Source of the DNA: Ophioderma brevispina
Lineage: Eukaryota > Echinodermata > Ophiuroidea > Amphilepidida > Ophiodermatidae
Assembly: GCA_023653785.1 (NCBI GenBank)
Contig: JAMKCH010011779.1
Span: forward strand, 1-64,000
Direction: 5' to 3'
DNA: 64,000 bases
Positions 1-11,789 of this stretch are shown here, piece by piece. The first letter of the stretch is position 1. Every line of letters starts with the position of its first letter. Under the pieces are notes generated by a model. It did not search any database and was not told where the DNA came from. It saw nothing but the letters and a program-made list of their open reading frames with translations. Both the position numbers and the translations under genes were made by a program.

Positions 1-1591
1 CATGCCATTTTATTAAGTAATATGCCCTTTTTAAAAATCTTATAAATTTTGGTTTGAAAATGAGTACTGAGTCCAAATTTCCTTCCTAAAGCTGAAGCCA
101 ACTTTGCTAATAACGTCGAATTTTTTGAGGAAAATGGCATATTAATGTTAATTTGGCCAATAATCTACATTTCTTGTATAGCTTTAGCTTTTTTATCAGC
201 AAAATTTGTATAGATTAGGTCATGGTTTGCGACTCTCGGAGGCACGGCCCTACCCAACAATTTGAGACCCCCGTGGAAATTGTCTCGGTTGCACGCTCGC
301 ATACTTTGTTTAAATTGCTATTTATGACATGCATTTTGATAATGTTTTGAGTGTCTATCGACAGTTTAAAAAATTAGCCAAAAGGTAAATAACGATAAAA
401 AAAATTCCAGTAGCACATATTTTTTTTTTACTAAAAAATACAATGACGCTGAGGGTTTCGGGCAAAAGAGCTGAATAACCTTTTTTGTTGGCCATATCTA
501 TTACAAGATGAAATGTTCAATATAGTGGCTTTTGTTCAGTACAGAATAGTCAATATGGGTATTTTACCTCAAGCAACCCTACGTTTTGTAAGCCCCTCTG
601 CATTCCCCTAAACTTGTGGAAAAAAAACCCTAATATGACCCGTGTAAAATATAGATGAACGTCCCCGCCCAATTGGTTTGTTTTTGACATCACTTAGGAC
701 CGTAAAATAGGCCTAATCATAATCTATGGTAATACAACTGTATTGAAAAATATTAACAATAATATCACTCGATTGACAACAATCCGCGGCCATGTAACGG
801 CATTATACTCTAAATGATACCGTTAACACGAGGCCTAAACAATAACCGAACTTTACATGATACCTTTAAAGGACACAAGAATTAATCCGCATTTTAAGAA
901 ATTATAATTCGATAAATTCCATTTGTAGTAAATGAAATTCAAGCATAGGGCCAAAATGGTTAATACTTATACGTAGAAAATTTTAAAGATTGAAATAAGT
1001 TATAAAATAAAAAAATCAAAAAATTATAATATATATTTTAAAGGCCAAAACAAAGACCGAAAGTATGTTACATTTGAAAAATACCTGACAAAGATTGTCA
1101 GGCCTGAAATCAGTTGAAGGAAATTATGCAATACAGAAATAGATCAACCATAGATTATAAGACCGAAATCGGTTAATTTTAAAAATCAACATGGTAACAC
1201 GGAGTGCATCTAGTTTAACCAACACAACTGTACAAAAATAAAGTACAACAAAGATTCAGAACAACAAAAAATAACGCTGTATCCCAAGTCCGTTATTTTC
1301 ACCTGATTTCTGTTTATTATTTTATGTGACCCATTTATATTCTTTCACCCGTAAATACCACACCATGGTCAATCTATTTACAAAATCGTGAGATCAATTT
1401 CTACAATCTGCTGTATACATGTTAATATTGGGTTAAATTCCCAGTAGTTCGTAGATACGAGTCCACACTTTACTGTAGAATCGTAGATACGAATCTACAC
1501 TTAGCCATGATAACAGAAGATTCGTAGAATTGAGACCACGGTTTAGTAAATAGATTGACGTCACTGCAATGGTTTTCAGTAGTATACAGTC
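1..1591. other. Intergenic sequence, no gene recognised
   Basis: AT-rich sequence with many stops in all frames. The only pattern seen is a short degenerate direct repeat near 1445-1540, where a 'cgtagatacga' word followed by 'tccacact'-like sequence occurs twice. No splice-flanked exon, RNA gene or transposon end was recognised. The duplicated block begins at the right edge. Confidence 0.5.
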
Positions 1592-2239
1592 TAAAGCAAC
1601 CAAACAACAAAGAACCAACAAAACTCCAAATCTAACACAACAAACCATTGCTACTCTTCATTATGCGTACAAGGTCGTACCCGAGTAGGTTGTTCTCTTC
1701 ATTTGGGTTTACTCATGCCCGACTAACAAAACAACAGGACCCAATCTCCCACGTAATATAAGCCCACATAAAAGCACAGCTACCCAACCCCATCTTATCC
1801 ACGCAGTACCCACATCAATCTACCCAATTTGCTCTCATTATTTCTACAGACCGTCTGTACACCACGCATTCTAGTTATTCTGCATGCATTCAGTGGAACT
1901 ACACCCCGCCCAAAGAGCCGTTTTCTATACATCACCACTCCGACACTAAGGTTTTACTTGATACAACAAGAAGTGATTGTTGTCAACGAACTACAGTGCC
2001 CAGGTTCCGGATATTGCGAATATTGGTTTTGTTTATTTGTAGACTGCCACAGTAATAGATAAAGATATGATGGTGTTTTTGACGGAGTTCCGTCGAGAAC
2101 AGTCGTATTCTGTCCGACCACATTAAAATTGCCGTATTCTTTCCAACACAAGCAATAGATTTGGTATAAATTATGACGATAAGCCATTTTATGTTGGCCT
2201 CGCTGAACTGCCTAGACGCGGGAATTGTACACCACCAGG

Positions 2240-2488
2240 CAGGCCCGTACGCAGGGGGTGCGGGGGTGCGGCCGCACCCCCCCCCCGCCCAATTCTCAAA
2301 AAGGTGTAAAGGTCCCTTTTTTTGCTGATTTTTTTAATAAGAACGTCAAAAAGTTAAAAAATGTTGACAAGAAAGCCCACGTTTTGGTGATAAAATGTTC
2401 AAAAGTCGAAAAAAAGACCATTTTTAGGGGTTTTAGTTCCACTTTTCTCAAAAAAGGTCCACTTTTTGAAAAAAAGTCCACGGCCCTG
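2240..2488 (+). mobile_element. hAT-type MITE with 8-bp target duplication
   Basis: A 249-bp non-autonomous element. It begins CAGGCCCGTACGCAGG and ends CCACGGCCCTG, so the termini are short imperfect inverted repeats of the CAGGGSCGTA type known from hAT elements. It is flanked on both sides by a perfect 8-bp direct repeat, CCACCAGG (2232-2239 and 2489-2496), the hAT-typical target duplication length. The interior has a C-tract and AT-rich sequence with no credible transposase. The duplicate locus (53470-53479 joined to 57513-57535) lacks this element. Open frames across it look fortuitous. Confidence 0.85.
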
Positions 2489-3139
2489 CCACCAGGACTC
2501 TACCAAAACAACCTTCTTTGGCTTCCATGGATGTTAACAAATGCTTTTATGCACTTGGCAAATTGCAAGATGGCGTCCAAATGGTTTAAAATCATGAGAA
2601 ATAGTGTGTATATCGAAAGATTTGTGCAATTGTTTCTAATCATTAGTAATTGAGTCCCCGTTATTGATTTTCTCCAACTTTCCAAAACCAGATGGCGTCC
2701 CAATTGGCTGCCAGAATGGTTAAATTATAAATGGTGTCTAACATCCAAAGATTGTGTCAAATTGGGACAAATATTCATTGAATTTTGTTTCTAATCATTG
2801 TGATAATTTCTTTACTTCCTTTACTAAATTTTTCCCATTAAAAAAAAAAATCCAAAAAGGTTAAAATTGGAAGATATCATTGGAATTTATTTTTCCTTCA
2901 CAATAAGTATGTTACCAGAATAATTGTTGTCAATTTTTAAAGAATCCCAGATTGAGTCCAAGATTGTAATGCAATAATAATTGATTTAAAGAATACTGTC
3001 CTTGTCAATATGGCTAAATATTGGTTTTTTAGTTGCATTTTGTTTATAATTCCATCAATTAATGATGAAGCAAAGCCGTATAAGAAGGAAGTCCAAATAG
3101 AATTTATTATTACGACTATTATCGGTTGGTAGTTAGTGT

Positions 3140-3700
3140 AGTTGCTGTTGTACTTAAGTTTGACCGGGGGTGGACTTTGCTCCGGTGCGATAATGCCACA
3201 AGCTTTCGTAAAAAAGCTTCTGTGGTTATTTACGAAAAAAATGTGAAGGTAGCACGTCACTGGGGTTAAGGTCCGCGGGGTTAAGGTGTGCCGTCAAATC
3301 GATGGTAAGCTTGGGGTTGCCACCCAGGATATTTATGTCAATTTTGACATACTTCATGCACAGTATGGCTCTATAAGCTCTTTGTTTATGATACATTCCA
3401 TCATTTATAGCTCAAACCGGCATGAAAGCCCGATATTCCACCTTTTAGTGTGAAATGGTGATTTTTGTGGAAAAAATGCTGCCAAATTTTGTCCCACTCG
3501 CGGGACTTGAGGACGTCATTGGACACCATACTAGGAAAAAAAAATATGTTGGTACTTATTTTTGTACAATGGAAAGAGAGGCCGATGTTACTCCACTGGT
3601 ATCAAAATCATAAGCATCAGGTTCTTTTATAATTTATTTTCGGGGTTTACCCCTGGGATAAAAAAAAAATGGCCAGGGTTAATTAACCATATAATTCCAT
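3140..3700 (+). repeat. Dispersed repeat family R1, member 1
   Basis: Shares ordered words with 21690-22220, 24215-24760 and 48050-48345: a 'gtgaactttgctccggtgcg' type opening, 'ccaaaagctttc', 'gcatgaaaatccgatattc', 'tagcgcaaaattggattttt', 'ccatactaggtatgttggtac', and a 'ggtatcaaaaacatcgg' type ending. It lies in a segment of about 860 bp (2975-3835) missing from copy 2 of the large duplication, which suggests insertion here or deletion there. No protein-coding capacity and no clear terminal inverted repeat were seen, so the class is unknown. Confidence 0.65.
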
Positions 3701-4479
3701 TTTGGAATTTTGACACAAGGGCAATAAGTTTCCAAAATTACATTGATTATAGCGATTTCCCACTGTGTTATCAAAGCTACTACAAAACGTTCTAATTTCA
3801 AAATTACACTTCATACAATTACCAATACTTCGGCATGGAATTCCATCTAGGAATATCAGTAAAAGAAAATTGCACTAAATAGAACCCAATTTAAGTTGGT
3901 TGGTCACCCACATTTGCCAACATACACATGTCCACACTCGCACCATACAATTTCCAACAAAGTTCTAAGTTCCCCCAACGTTATTCTTAATTTATGAAAT
4001 AAAACGCCTGATTTCAACAAAAGCCCAATGCAAATGAACAGAGGATGCTCTTCGTGTGCATCTTATGAGAAAATTAAGAGATCCAATTCCGGCAATACCA
4101 ACACGACCCTTCTTTTGAATTAAAAGGTGTCAAGAAAAAAATTGTAGTAACAAGCTTCTCCATTGTCTGTTTGATCATGTTTAGAAGGTAGAAATTGCCC
4201 ATCAATTTGGTATCAAATCTAAAATTAATAGGATTACCCAGGGACGTTAGTACTACGGCCATGTCTCGGGTATTTAGCTAACTCCGTCACCAAACCGTAT
4301 AGCGATGGATGGGGGAGGGTTGGGGGCATGGGTGAAGGTTCCACCGCAGGATCTTGACTGGGGAAAACTGAAAAATCATGCTAGTCGCAATTTTTGGGCC
4401 TACTCACTTAGAAAGCTTCACCTCCAACCAGGAAAATGGCCTCAAAACGTGAATTTTCCCCCTCTGAAATGCCCCCAGG

Positions 4480-4541
4480 GGGGGGGGTGGGGGGGGGGGT
4501 ATTTTTTTAGGGGGGGTGGGGGGGGGGGGGGGGGGGGGGGT
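4480..4541. repeat. G-tract (about 60 bp, nearly all G)
   Basis: Runs of G broken by a few T and a 'tattttttta' patch. The matching part of copy 2 (around 59085-59105) has no such run: it reads 'cctctgacaagtgacccctg' instead. It could fold as a G-quadruplex in vivo, or it could be a consensus artefact. The open frame across it, encoding polyglycine, is not credible as a gene. Confidence 0.8.
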
Positions 4542-5418
4542 GTTTATCCCTGTTTTTTTTTCAAATATGGGCAAATAGCGTCCCTTTCATTTACATTTGG
4601 AATTGTGTTGAAATTGTGTATCTGTTTTTCACATTAATTAAGGATAATGTTTGGTGCCAGTTAGACTTTGTGCTCCGGTATATAATCCCCGTTTCGATCT
4701 CATTCGGCAGGAACAAACAAATAGTAACAATTGGCTGCAGGAAATGCTTCAAAATCCACCGCCGCTTGTGTGGACGGTCTATAGTGGTTTCTCTGACACT
4801 TGTGCTTTTCCAACAATTTGATCTACAAAATGATATACAGTGATTGCGTTCTTATAGGATGTTGCTGCATCCTTGTCGACATAAATCCCATTACGTTTAT
4901 TGCGAGAATTATTAGTAAAAATTGCAGTCTTTATTACCTGATCAGAGAAAACAATCCAATTTTGGTTGATAATCAAGATACATTTAAGTAATCTTTGTAT
5001 TTATTTAACCCTTTGAATTTGATTTGTGCTATTGTGCAGTATTTCTAATCTAACCTTATTTTAAAGCTGGTTACACATTTTAGTTTTTTTGTACTCTAAA
5101 GTGTAAATTTTTGCTAATATATTTTTCACATCTTGTACGTACCAGTGTTAACATTATATTTGAACCATGGCTCGAGGAAGAACATTGGATAATTTGGGGG
5201 TTCCATCTGTTTCTCAGGTTAAAGAAATAAACAAACAGCAATACAGGGTGGCTAAAATTATATTGATTTTTTTAATATGTTACAAAACTCATCTCGTGAT
5301 TTTGACCAACGCTTTTACTGGTCGTTTTAAAGAAACGACAATGTTTTAAAAAAAACAAATACCGCACGCTTATCAATAAAAACTATTTGATTAGATATAA
5401 CATACCTGGGATCGTATA

Positions 5419-6284
5419 GGACCGAGTAGGTGTTTAACGAGAATCCCATTCTATAAGTTTGGGGAAGGTTTGAAGCTGTTTTTATATAGTTTGAGGGTGA
5501 ATCAGAATTGTTGGTCCAACCGTGGGAATGTGGGGACTTTGAAAATAGGGGGTAAAATTGTACAGGGGTAAATTGAAAACCAAGTCAAACTGTGTTTAAA
5601 ATTATAAAAAAAGAAAAATTAAAAAAAAAATTATATGGATTAAAAAAAGGTATAGTTTGTAGTAGGTTTCGACTCTTAGTTACTCGGCTACAGCACTGAT
5701 AACGTTCAAGGTCATTCTGTGGCAAAAACAATTCCAATGCTCAGATTTTGTTGAACCGGTGTCAAATTATTGCATGTTCATTAAGAAGCAGAAAATTAAT
5801 TCAGTCTTTGGGTGACAGCCCTGTATACAACTTGGGGTCAAACTTTGGTGGACCCCTAGAGACCATGGACGACTTGTTACATTTTGCCGATGAATTACGA
5901 AACCAAATGCAACAACAGGTTGTAATATAAGGCAAGAGGAACAATCTGACCCAGTTTAAACGAATCGGAGCCACTGGGTACCGTTACCCCAGGATGACTT
6001 GAACCTTAATAGGGTTGTACCTGTTTAACTAAAGTCGGAACCGGGACAAAACTATACCTGTTTAATGTTATAATGAGACAAAATAAATTGAGTTGTACAT
6101 TTAAACACAATTTTGACTTGATTTCCCAAAATTACCCCTGTACAAAATAACCCCCTTATTTACAAAGTTCCCACCTTTCCAGAGGTTGGACCCAAAAATT
6201 CTGATTCAGCAACCCTTCAAACTATAGAAAAACATCTTCAAACATTCTTCCCAAACTTTAGAATGGGATTGTGAGGTATAACCC
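5419..6284. mobile_element. TA-flanked inverted-repeat element, family IR1 copy A
   Basis: About 866 bp whose ends are inverted repeats of roughly 170 bp. The left arm holds 'gaatcccattct', 'ggtttgaag', 'gaatcagaattgttggtcc' and 'gtacaggggta'. The right arm carries their complements in reverse order. It is bounded by TA dinucleotides (5417-5418 and 6285-6286). Copy 2 lacks it, with an empty site at about 60208-60222. A related copy is at 37420-38185. TA flanks and long inverted repeats suggest a non-autonomous Tc1/mariner-superfamily element, though no transposase was seen. The 60-residue frame inside (5748-5930) has no recognisable domain. Confidence 0.8.
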
Positions 6285-7399
6285 TATACACGTAAATGTT
6301 TTCATCCAACGTTAACTTTGATCATAAAGCTTCTCTTTCGTGAATACAAGTAGGCATGCCACAACAAGAGGATTGATGTGATGCTGTATAGATCGAGGGC
6401 TGTATAACTCAGGCTAATAGAAGTAGGTCATGTTTGTATGTAACCCTAGGCCTGTTTGTATACTTTAATATAAGTATGTCGAGCTGATTATCACAATGAT
6501 AAATTTCTTTCTTCTCCCAAAAAATGCCGGTTGCTTTCGTTATGATCGAAGGGTTGTTCATTTAATCATCACCAATGGCGACCTTCCCTAAATTCTTATA
6601 ACGCCATCCATGTTGTATCACGTTACTATAGAATTGAGCCAGGCAGGTTGGTTTTATAATGGTTGTATTGGTTACGTGCATAAGAGTGTCCATTGTGGAC
6701 CCAGGTTCGTTTTTTTCGAGCGCTATTCTTTAACGCTGACGGTTAGCCCTTTTCCTTTAATTGCCTAATATCATGTTGCGCATAGTTTAGTTTGCTGTAA
6801 AAAATACTATGCTAATTACTCTAATCGCCTTAATGTGGCCTATTTGAAAAACTTGTGTTTGTCCCTATGACAATCATACTGAGAAACCTTTTTAAAGACA
6901 AAACATAGTGTTGATTGATCAGTTTATTGAGCATGAACCCTGATAGGTGGAGAGAGTTGTTTTAAATGCAAGACTATGAAAAAGACTAGCTAAATGTTTA
7001 AAATACTGTTGATTATCACCTATCAGATGCGGAAGAGAGGTAAGAGGTTTTTGTTTTTTTTTTTTCTTCTAGAGTTTTTTTTCTTCTACTTCTTCTTCCT
7101 TCCTTTTTTCTTTAAACGCAATATTGTGAAAGGCTAGCTAAAATGTTTAATGAATATGCTAAAATTATACACCCAACAACACTGTCTCTCTTAGAGCAAA
7201 TGAAAACCAAGCAAAACGAGAGAAGCTTTGAGAGTCGTTTTTAGAAGTATTGAACTATATGCTGCGTCTTGTTATTTATATTAAAGTTATACCTTCTTTG
7301 ATAAGCATGGCCGTTAATTGTTGGGTATTTATTTATTTTGACCATTATGTTTTGTCTGTTAATTATACAACGATATCATATGTGTTTTCTGTCACACAG
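6285..7399. other. AT-rich sequence, possible intron end
   Basis: Up to about 6680 this matches copy 2. From about 6690 onward it is copy-1-only. A pyrimidine-rich stretch rich in 'cttctt' lies at 7045-7110, and a candidate 3' splice site ends at 7399. Nothing else was recognised. Confidence 0.4.
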
Positions 7400-7913
7400 G
7401 GACAAGCTTGGAATGCCTGCCAATGACGACGACCACTTGTGTCGTCTGGTGTCCTCCAGTTCAACCAAGCTGAAGATTTTAGAGCCTGTGTAGAGAGATC
7501 CTGTTATATGGAGCTGAGAACCCCCCCTTGGTGGACCATGGTGAGAGGGCTGCGGGGATAGACTGGAATGGCACCTGCGCCAAGCTTCTTATTCGAGTTA
7601 CAAAACATATCACTGGCGTGAGCACAGGACCATAGAACAAATGGAGGGAAATATCACTCCAATTTCATCATCTGTTGCCCGACGCCCGTCGAGATTTGCC
7701 GGTCGCTGTCGTCGTGCGATTGATCAGGTGGTCTCAGATGGTCGCGTGTTGGGGGTTGCCATGCCGGAAATGGGGCGTCGCCCCTTTGGCTACATTGATC
7801 TGATTGCTCAAGACATCCAGCAGGATCATTCCGACATCTCCAACTTGGATGACAACAGGGACAATTTGGCCGTCTACATGGTGATCAGAATCTCGGCTGC
7901 GGCCGTTACATAA
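7400..7913 (+). CDS. Possible terminal exon of a host gene (unidentified product)
   Basis: A GC-richer island with coding-like composition in AT-rich surroundings. It follows a plausible acceptor ('ttttctgtcacacag', ending 7399) and is followed 55 bp after the last stop by AATAAA. A frame from 7401 runs 30 codons (DKLGMPANDDDHLCRLV...) to a stop at 7491. Coding character resumes in other frames and ends in an open stretch of about 113 codons to TAA at 7911-7913, which includes the 90-codon frame starting at 7641. That part is rich in Arg and Asp (RRPSRFAGRCRRAIDQ, then QQDHSDISNLDDNRDN). At least two frame changes are needed, so this is either noisy sequence or a pseudogene. I do not recognise the product. 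No upstream exons could be assigned. It is absent from copy 2. Confidence 0.3.
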
Positions 7914-7967
7914 ATGTGTTTTTCAAAATTTTATTGTGGGGGTTTGTATTGTGTTTATTTAATGTAC

Positions 7968-7973
7968 AATAAA
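7968..7973 (+). promoter_or_regulatory. Candidate polyadenylation signal AATAAA
   Basis: A canonical AATAAA in 'tgtacaataaaaggcaaa', 55 bp after the stop codon of the putative terminal exon. Such hexamers are common by chance in AT-rich DNA, so the value lies only in its position. Confidence 0.35.
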
Positions 7974-8334
7974 AGGCAAATCCTTTGCGGTTTGACAAAA
8001 GTAGAAGAGCAAAACACAATAGTATCATTACACAAGAAATTATGACAGTGCAAATCAGAAACTGTAATGAAAACAAACATCCCCAAAAAATTTACCAGTT
8101 TCAATCCCCCCGGGCCCGATATGGGTCCCCCTCATATGGCACGTTGATCAATCACTTTGACAATTTAAAAAATTCTCAGCAATTGTCCTGGTCGACGAAA
8201 TGTACAGCAAATACTCCAATGCAGGTATTGACTACAGTCCGGCTTGAACAAACTGATTTATGATCAAAGATGGAAATAGAAATGGCCATGATGATGTTTG
8301 TAAATAGTGATCCAAATCAATCAGATTTCTACTA

Positions 8335-8455
8335 TTAGTAGAGACACGCCTGGTCCAGAGGAAAGTGCAAAACTCTGGCAATCGTTTTGGAAAGTTGTGA
8401 GTTCGAACTCCGCGTTTGTCAGGTGGTTTGTGTTCATGGGCACGATACTTAGATC
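8335..8455 (+). mobile_element. tRNA-derived SINE, copy in duplication copy 1
   Basis: Contains an A-box-like 'ctggtccagaggaaa' and a B-box-like 'gagttcgaactccgc', followed by 'gtttgtgttcatgggcacgatactt'-like sequence. That tail resembles the one on many animal tRNA-related SINEs ('gtgtttgtgcccttgggcaa...'). The paralogous copy is at 60655-60765. The spacing between the boxes is wider than in a functional tRNA, so this is not a tRNA gene. The 3' limit is unclear because the two copies diverge after the 'gatactt' word. Confidence 0.6.
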
Positions 8456-9135
8456 CGCAATTGTTCTTCTTGATCCCAATTACAATTGGGTACTGTCAAT
8501 GATGTTTGTCACAACTTTCAATGACAAACATAATGTTTGCATAATGTTCCTGAATTGAATGCCGGCGGTTAATTGATAGAAATTGTGCTATTATTAATTA
8601 TTAATCTTATTAGCCTATGTCGTAGGTTAAGTATCATTTTTGTATTATTAATATTATTAGTGTTATTATACTAATGTGGTTTAAGGAAGGGGAAATCTGT
8701 TTTGTTATCACCAGCAGACGTTATGGGCGAATTTTCGTTTTCCCCTTAACGTATCCTTTGTTTGCGGTTTATCGCGTCAAAGATATGAAATAGTAATTTA
8801 AATGCAAATGAGGTGGAATAACAAAGGATTGAATATTAATTAATTAAAATAACAAACATAGCTCATTATCAGCTAATGAATGATTAATTTTTCGCGCCGT
8901 AGTCCACTCTTAGTATAATTAGTATTATCATTATTATTATTAGTATTATATTACAAAATGTCTAATTCTCCGCAAATGTCTACCACGCTCATGAACATAC
9001 TTTACCAACTGTCACATCAAGCATATGTATGCAACTAACAGCCGAAGAACAGTCGAAGACAGAACGAAAACCCTACGGCTGTCGAAAATGATTAGCAATC
9101 AATTATTAATTCCAATCGTTTGGATTCGTGCATGT
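8456..9135. other. Copy-1-specific AT-rich sequence
   Basis: Not collinear with copy 2. Holds 'attatt'-rich simple sequence around 8590-8680 and 8915-8955. No gene or transposon end was recognised. Confidence 0.4.
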
Positions 9136-11075
9136 CAATCATGCGAAGTTGTTTTTCATCCACTGAGGTTGGTTTTTCCGTTTCCATATGTGAATATCTA
9201 GAATTATTGGTAGCCTAATTTCGATCGATTACATCGAAACGAAAAGGCCTTTAAATGCTCCACAAATGTGATTAAATGCATCGATATCCTATATTGCCGC
9301 AGGCTTTAATACAAACATAAATACCTAAAAAGTTTATTACTTGACACAGTTGCATACCAGACAACGCCTGTTGAAATCATGTAAATAAAGGTGTTTTGCG
9401 TTCTGGTTGTTGTACATGCTGCGCGAAATTGCGTCAGTCCTTTCTTGACTACCGTGATGTCCATAAAATAAGGTGATTGATTCTAATCGTCTTTCCTGAA
9501 GGCGTATCAATAAAAAATACACACACAACAATACCAAGCACGCTTATTGTTCAGAATTAGCCCTCTTGTTAGCCCTATGTAATTTACGCAATTACAATTT
9601 GACCACGAAAGCGGTTATGGTTTATGACGAAGCTTTGGGCAGTGGTTCATGTGACTCAATATTAACCAACATAACAAATGTATAAGCCTCCCCCTCAACC
9701 AACATCTTCTAATTTTATAAGGCCATGAATTTTTGGCAAAGTCATGACAGTAACAATATTTTCTTGGTTTTACGTAACTGTTTGAAAATTAAAGAACAAA
9801 AAAGGCTTTTCACAAAAAGTGTGTCATTCCTTACTTGTTTGACAAAGAGTTATTCGAACTATGTTTCCCTACAAGAAAACTAGAGCGTTGCTTAAAGGCG
9901 GGGACGCATTTTTGTGTTGTTTTGGGAATAAAACCTTGCTTAATGAGATAACAGCCGCCGATTCGCGTATCAATTAGGTCATATGCAATCTGTGACATAC
10001 TAATCTGGGGGCAAGATTATGTTACATGATCATTGTGACCTAATATTATAAAACACCATCTTTCTAAGTATGAGATGCTTAATGTTTGTACATTTAATTA
10101 GCTCATTTGCAGACGAAGTTAATGCCTGTTCTGCACCCATACCATTTAACTCACTGTGACTCAGTTTGTGTTTTTAAAACAATCTCTATATTTTGAACAT
10201 TCTATGCTGAAAAAGAAGAATTGGTGAAGAATTTGATAGATTGAAAGATTTTCGGTTGGGCCTGATCCATTTTAACCCCATTCCAATGGGATTACAAATT
10301 AAGCTGGTGTTTCAGTTCCCCTTATTTTGTCGAATAGGGTGGCAACCCAACTTTTTCTGACCTTTGCGTCACAAGAATATAATTGCAATCAGATTCAATG
10401 AATTCGGTAACGAGCTTCTGAATCAGTCTATTAAATTAATATATCAGATTTTGTATTTTATTATTTCAATTATTACCATGGTCACGATAGTGAAAACGAG
10501 ATGCCTTTTCAATAACTGTTTCTCTTAATTTTAGATTCATTAGCTCAAGCCCCATTGTCATAAGCTGGAATAACTTTTAAGACAATTCTTCAATCAAATG
10601 AAAAATCGATATTGAGAAAGCCTTCATTGCAGAACTGAGTAAGAAACGGGACAGTATTATATTTTCTTTGCCAAGCTCAATTAGCCCTTTATCATACCGT
10701 TTGTAAAGTTTTGAGACTAACCCGACTTTCATGGACTGGGTAAGACAAATATCAAAGTGTTATTGTGCAATATTGTTTATAGCGTCTTCTCCAACCCGAC
10801 CGTTAGCGTATCAATTTGTTTTGAATTAAACCTGTCATTGATAATTAAAGTTACTGATCAAGTTGATTCTGTGCCATACATTTCAATGCACAGAATCTCC
10901 ATCCAAATCTATTTTAAATCTGTTTAAATATGCGTTGATTTTTTATTTTTTTTCTGATCCATTCATTTTTGTGGTCAATATCTTAGATTCCCATTGATTT
11001 TGTGCAATATCTTAAGCAAACAATTGTAGAAGAAACTTACAGGCTTTATATATTTTGTGACGAAAAGAAACATGC

Positions 11076-11490
11076 CAGTGCCACAATAAACAACTTTTAG
11101 GACAATTCATTTACAATACGAGTGAGGTACCTATTCATTACCACAAATTGTGGTTTACTGTGTAAAACTCCATAGAAATTGGGAGAAAAATAGATCAGCC
11201 GCGAAAATCTTTCATATCTACTGCTTTCTTTCTTTCACCAAATGCCTTCATTTTGCTCAGCATGCATCATGAAAATATCAACGTCCCACGCGTCACAGTT
11301 AAGTAAACAGTTCAGGTCAATTGTTGTGTGTGCTTTTTTTTTCGATTTACTCTGTTGCTGTAAGAACGCTCCGTTATCGTCGATTATATTAAACTCTCTG
11401 TTTTTCAGTAACGTAGGGCTTTTTAGGGAAGGGAACACCATATATGTCTGACTGGGGGTTGCAATTCCCTCATAAATCAACACAATACTG
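11076..11490. other. Right edge of duplication copy 1 and unassigned sequence
   Basis: Similarity to copy 2 can be followed to about 11075, where copy 2 reaches the window end, so the true right limit of the duplication is not visible. Both strands have open frames of about 70-80 codons at 11235-11483 with no recognisable motif. They may be chance or part of the 5' region of the retrotransposon that follows. Confidence 0.35.
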
Positions 11491-11789
11491 GAAATGTGCT
11501 ATCGATGGTATAGCTATGGGTCTTCTCGTTTTGTTGACGTTTGGCCTGCCAATGAAGTCATAATCCCAGCAAATCCCGAATCCGGGTTATCACATACCGT
11601 TCCTTGTGACTGGTGTCATGTTGAAGCCTTCCTCGCGGCGGCCCTGTTAATGTTACATCACTTGTTGTGGCTAACTGATTCAACCACTTAAGTCCAACAT
11701 CGTGTTAAAACACCACAGTGAACATCTTGAAGACCCACCCTCAATTCTAGGCGGCTGAGGTACTCACAGAGGAACTTTCCCCGTATGGC

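Larger units (their letters stand above)
1592..11075 (+). repeat. Large direct duplication, copy 1
   Basis: This stretch is collinear with 52831-64000 in the same orientation. Anchor pairs read by eye include 1640-2230 with 52890-53475, 2500-2970 with 57515-58510, 3990-5410 with 58610-60210, 6287-6680 with 60220-60600, 8300-8450 with 60625-60750, and 9140-11075 with 61290-64000. Identity is roughly 85-88% in the sampled parts, with many one-base indels. Copy-1-only material includes 2240-2488, about 2975-3835, a G-tract near 4482-4541, 5419-6284, and about 6690-8295. It could be a genuine segmental duplication or two haplotypes of one locus placed in tandem by the assembler. The high divergence and insertion differences suit either in a very heterozygous species. 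Confidence 0.9.

Noticed and set aside
5167..5349. Possible small protein starting MARGRTLDNLG
   Set aside because: The homologous stretch in copy 2 (about 59970-60112) is not open in the same frame and the sequence is AT-rich without a domain.
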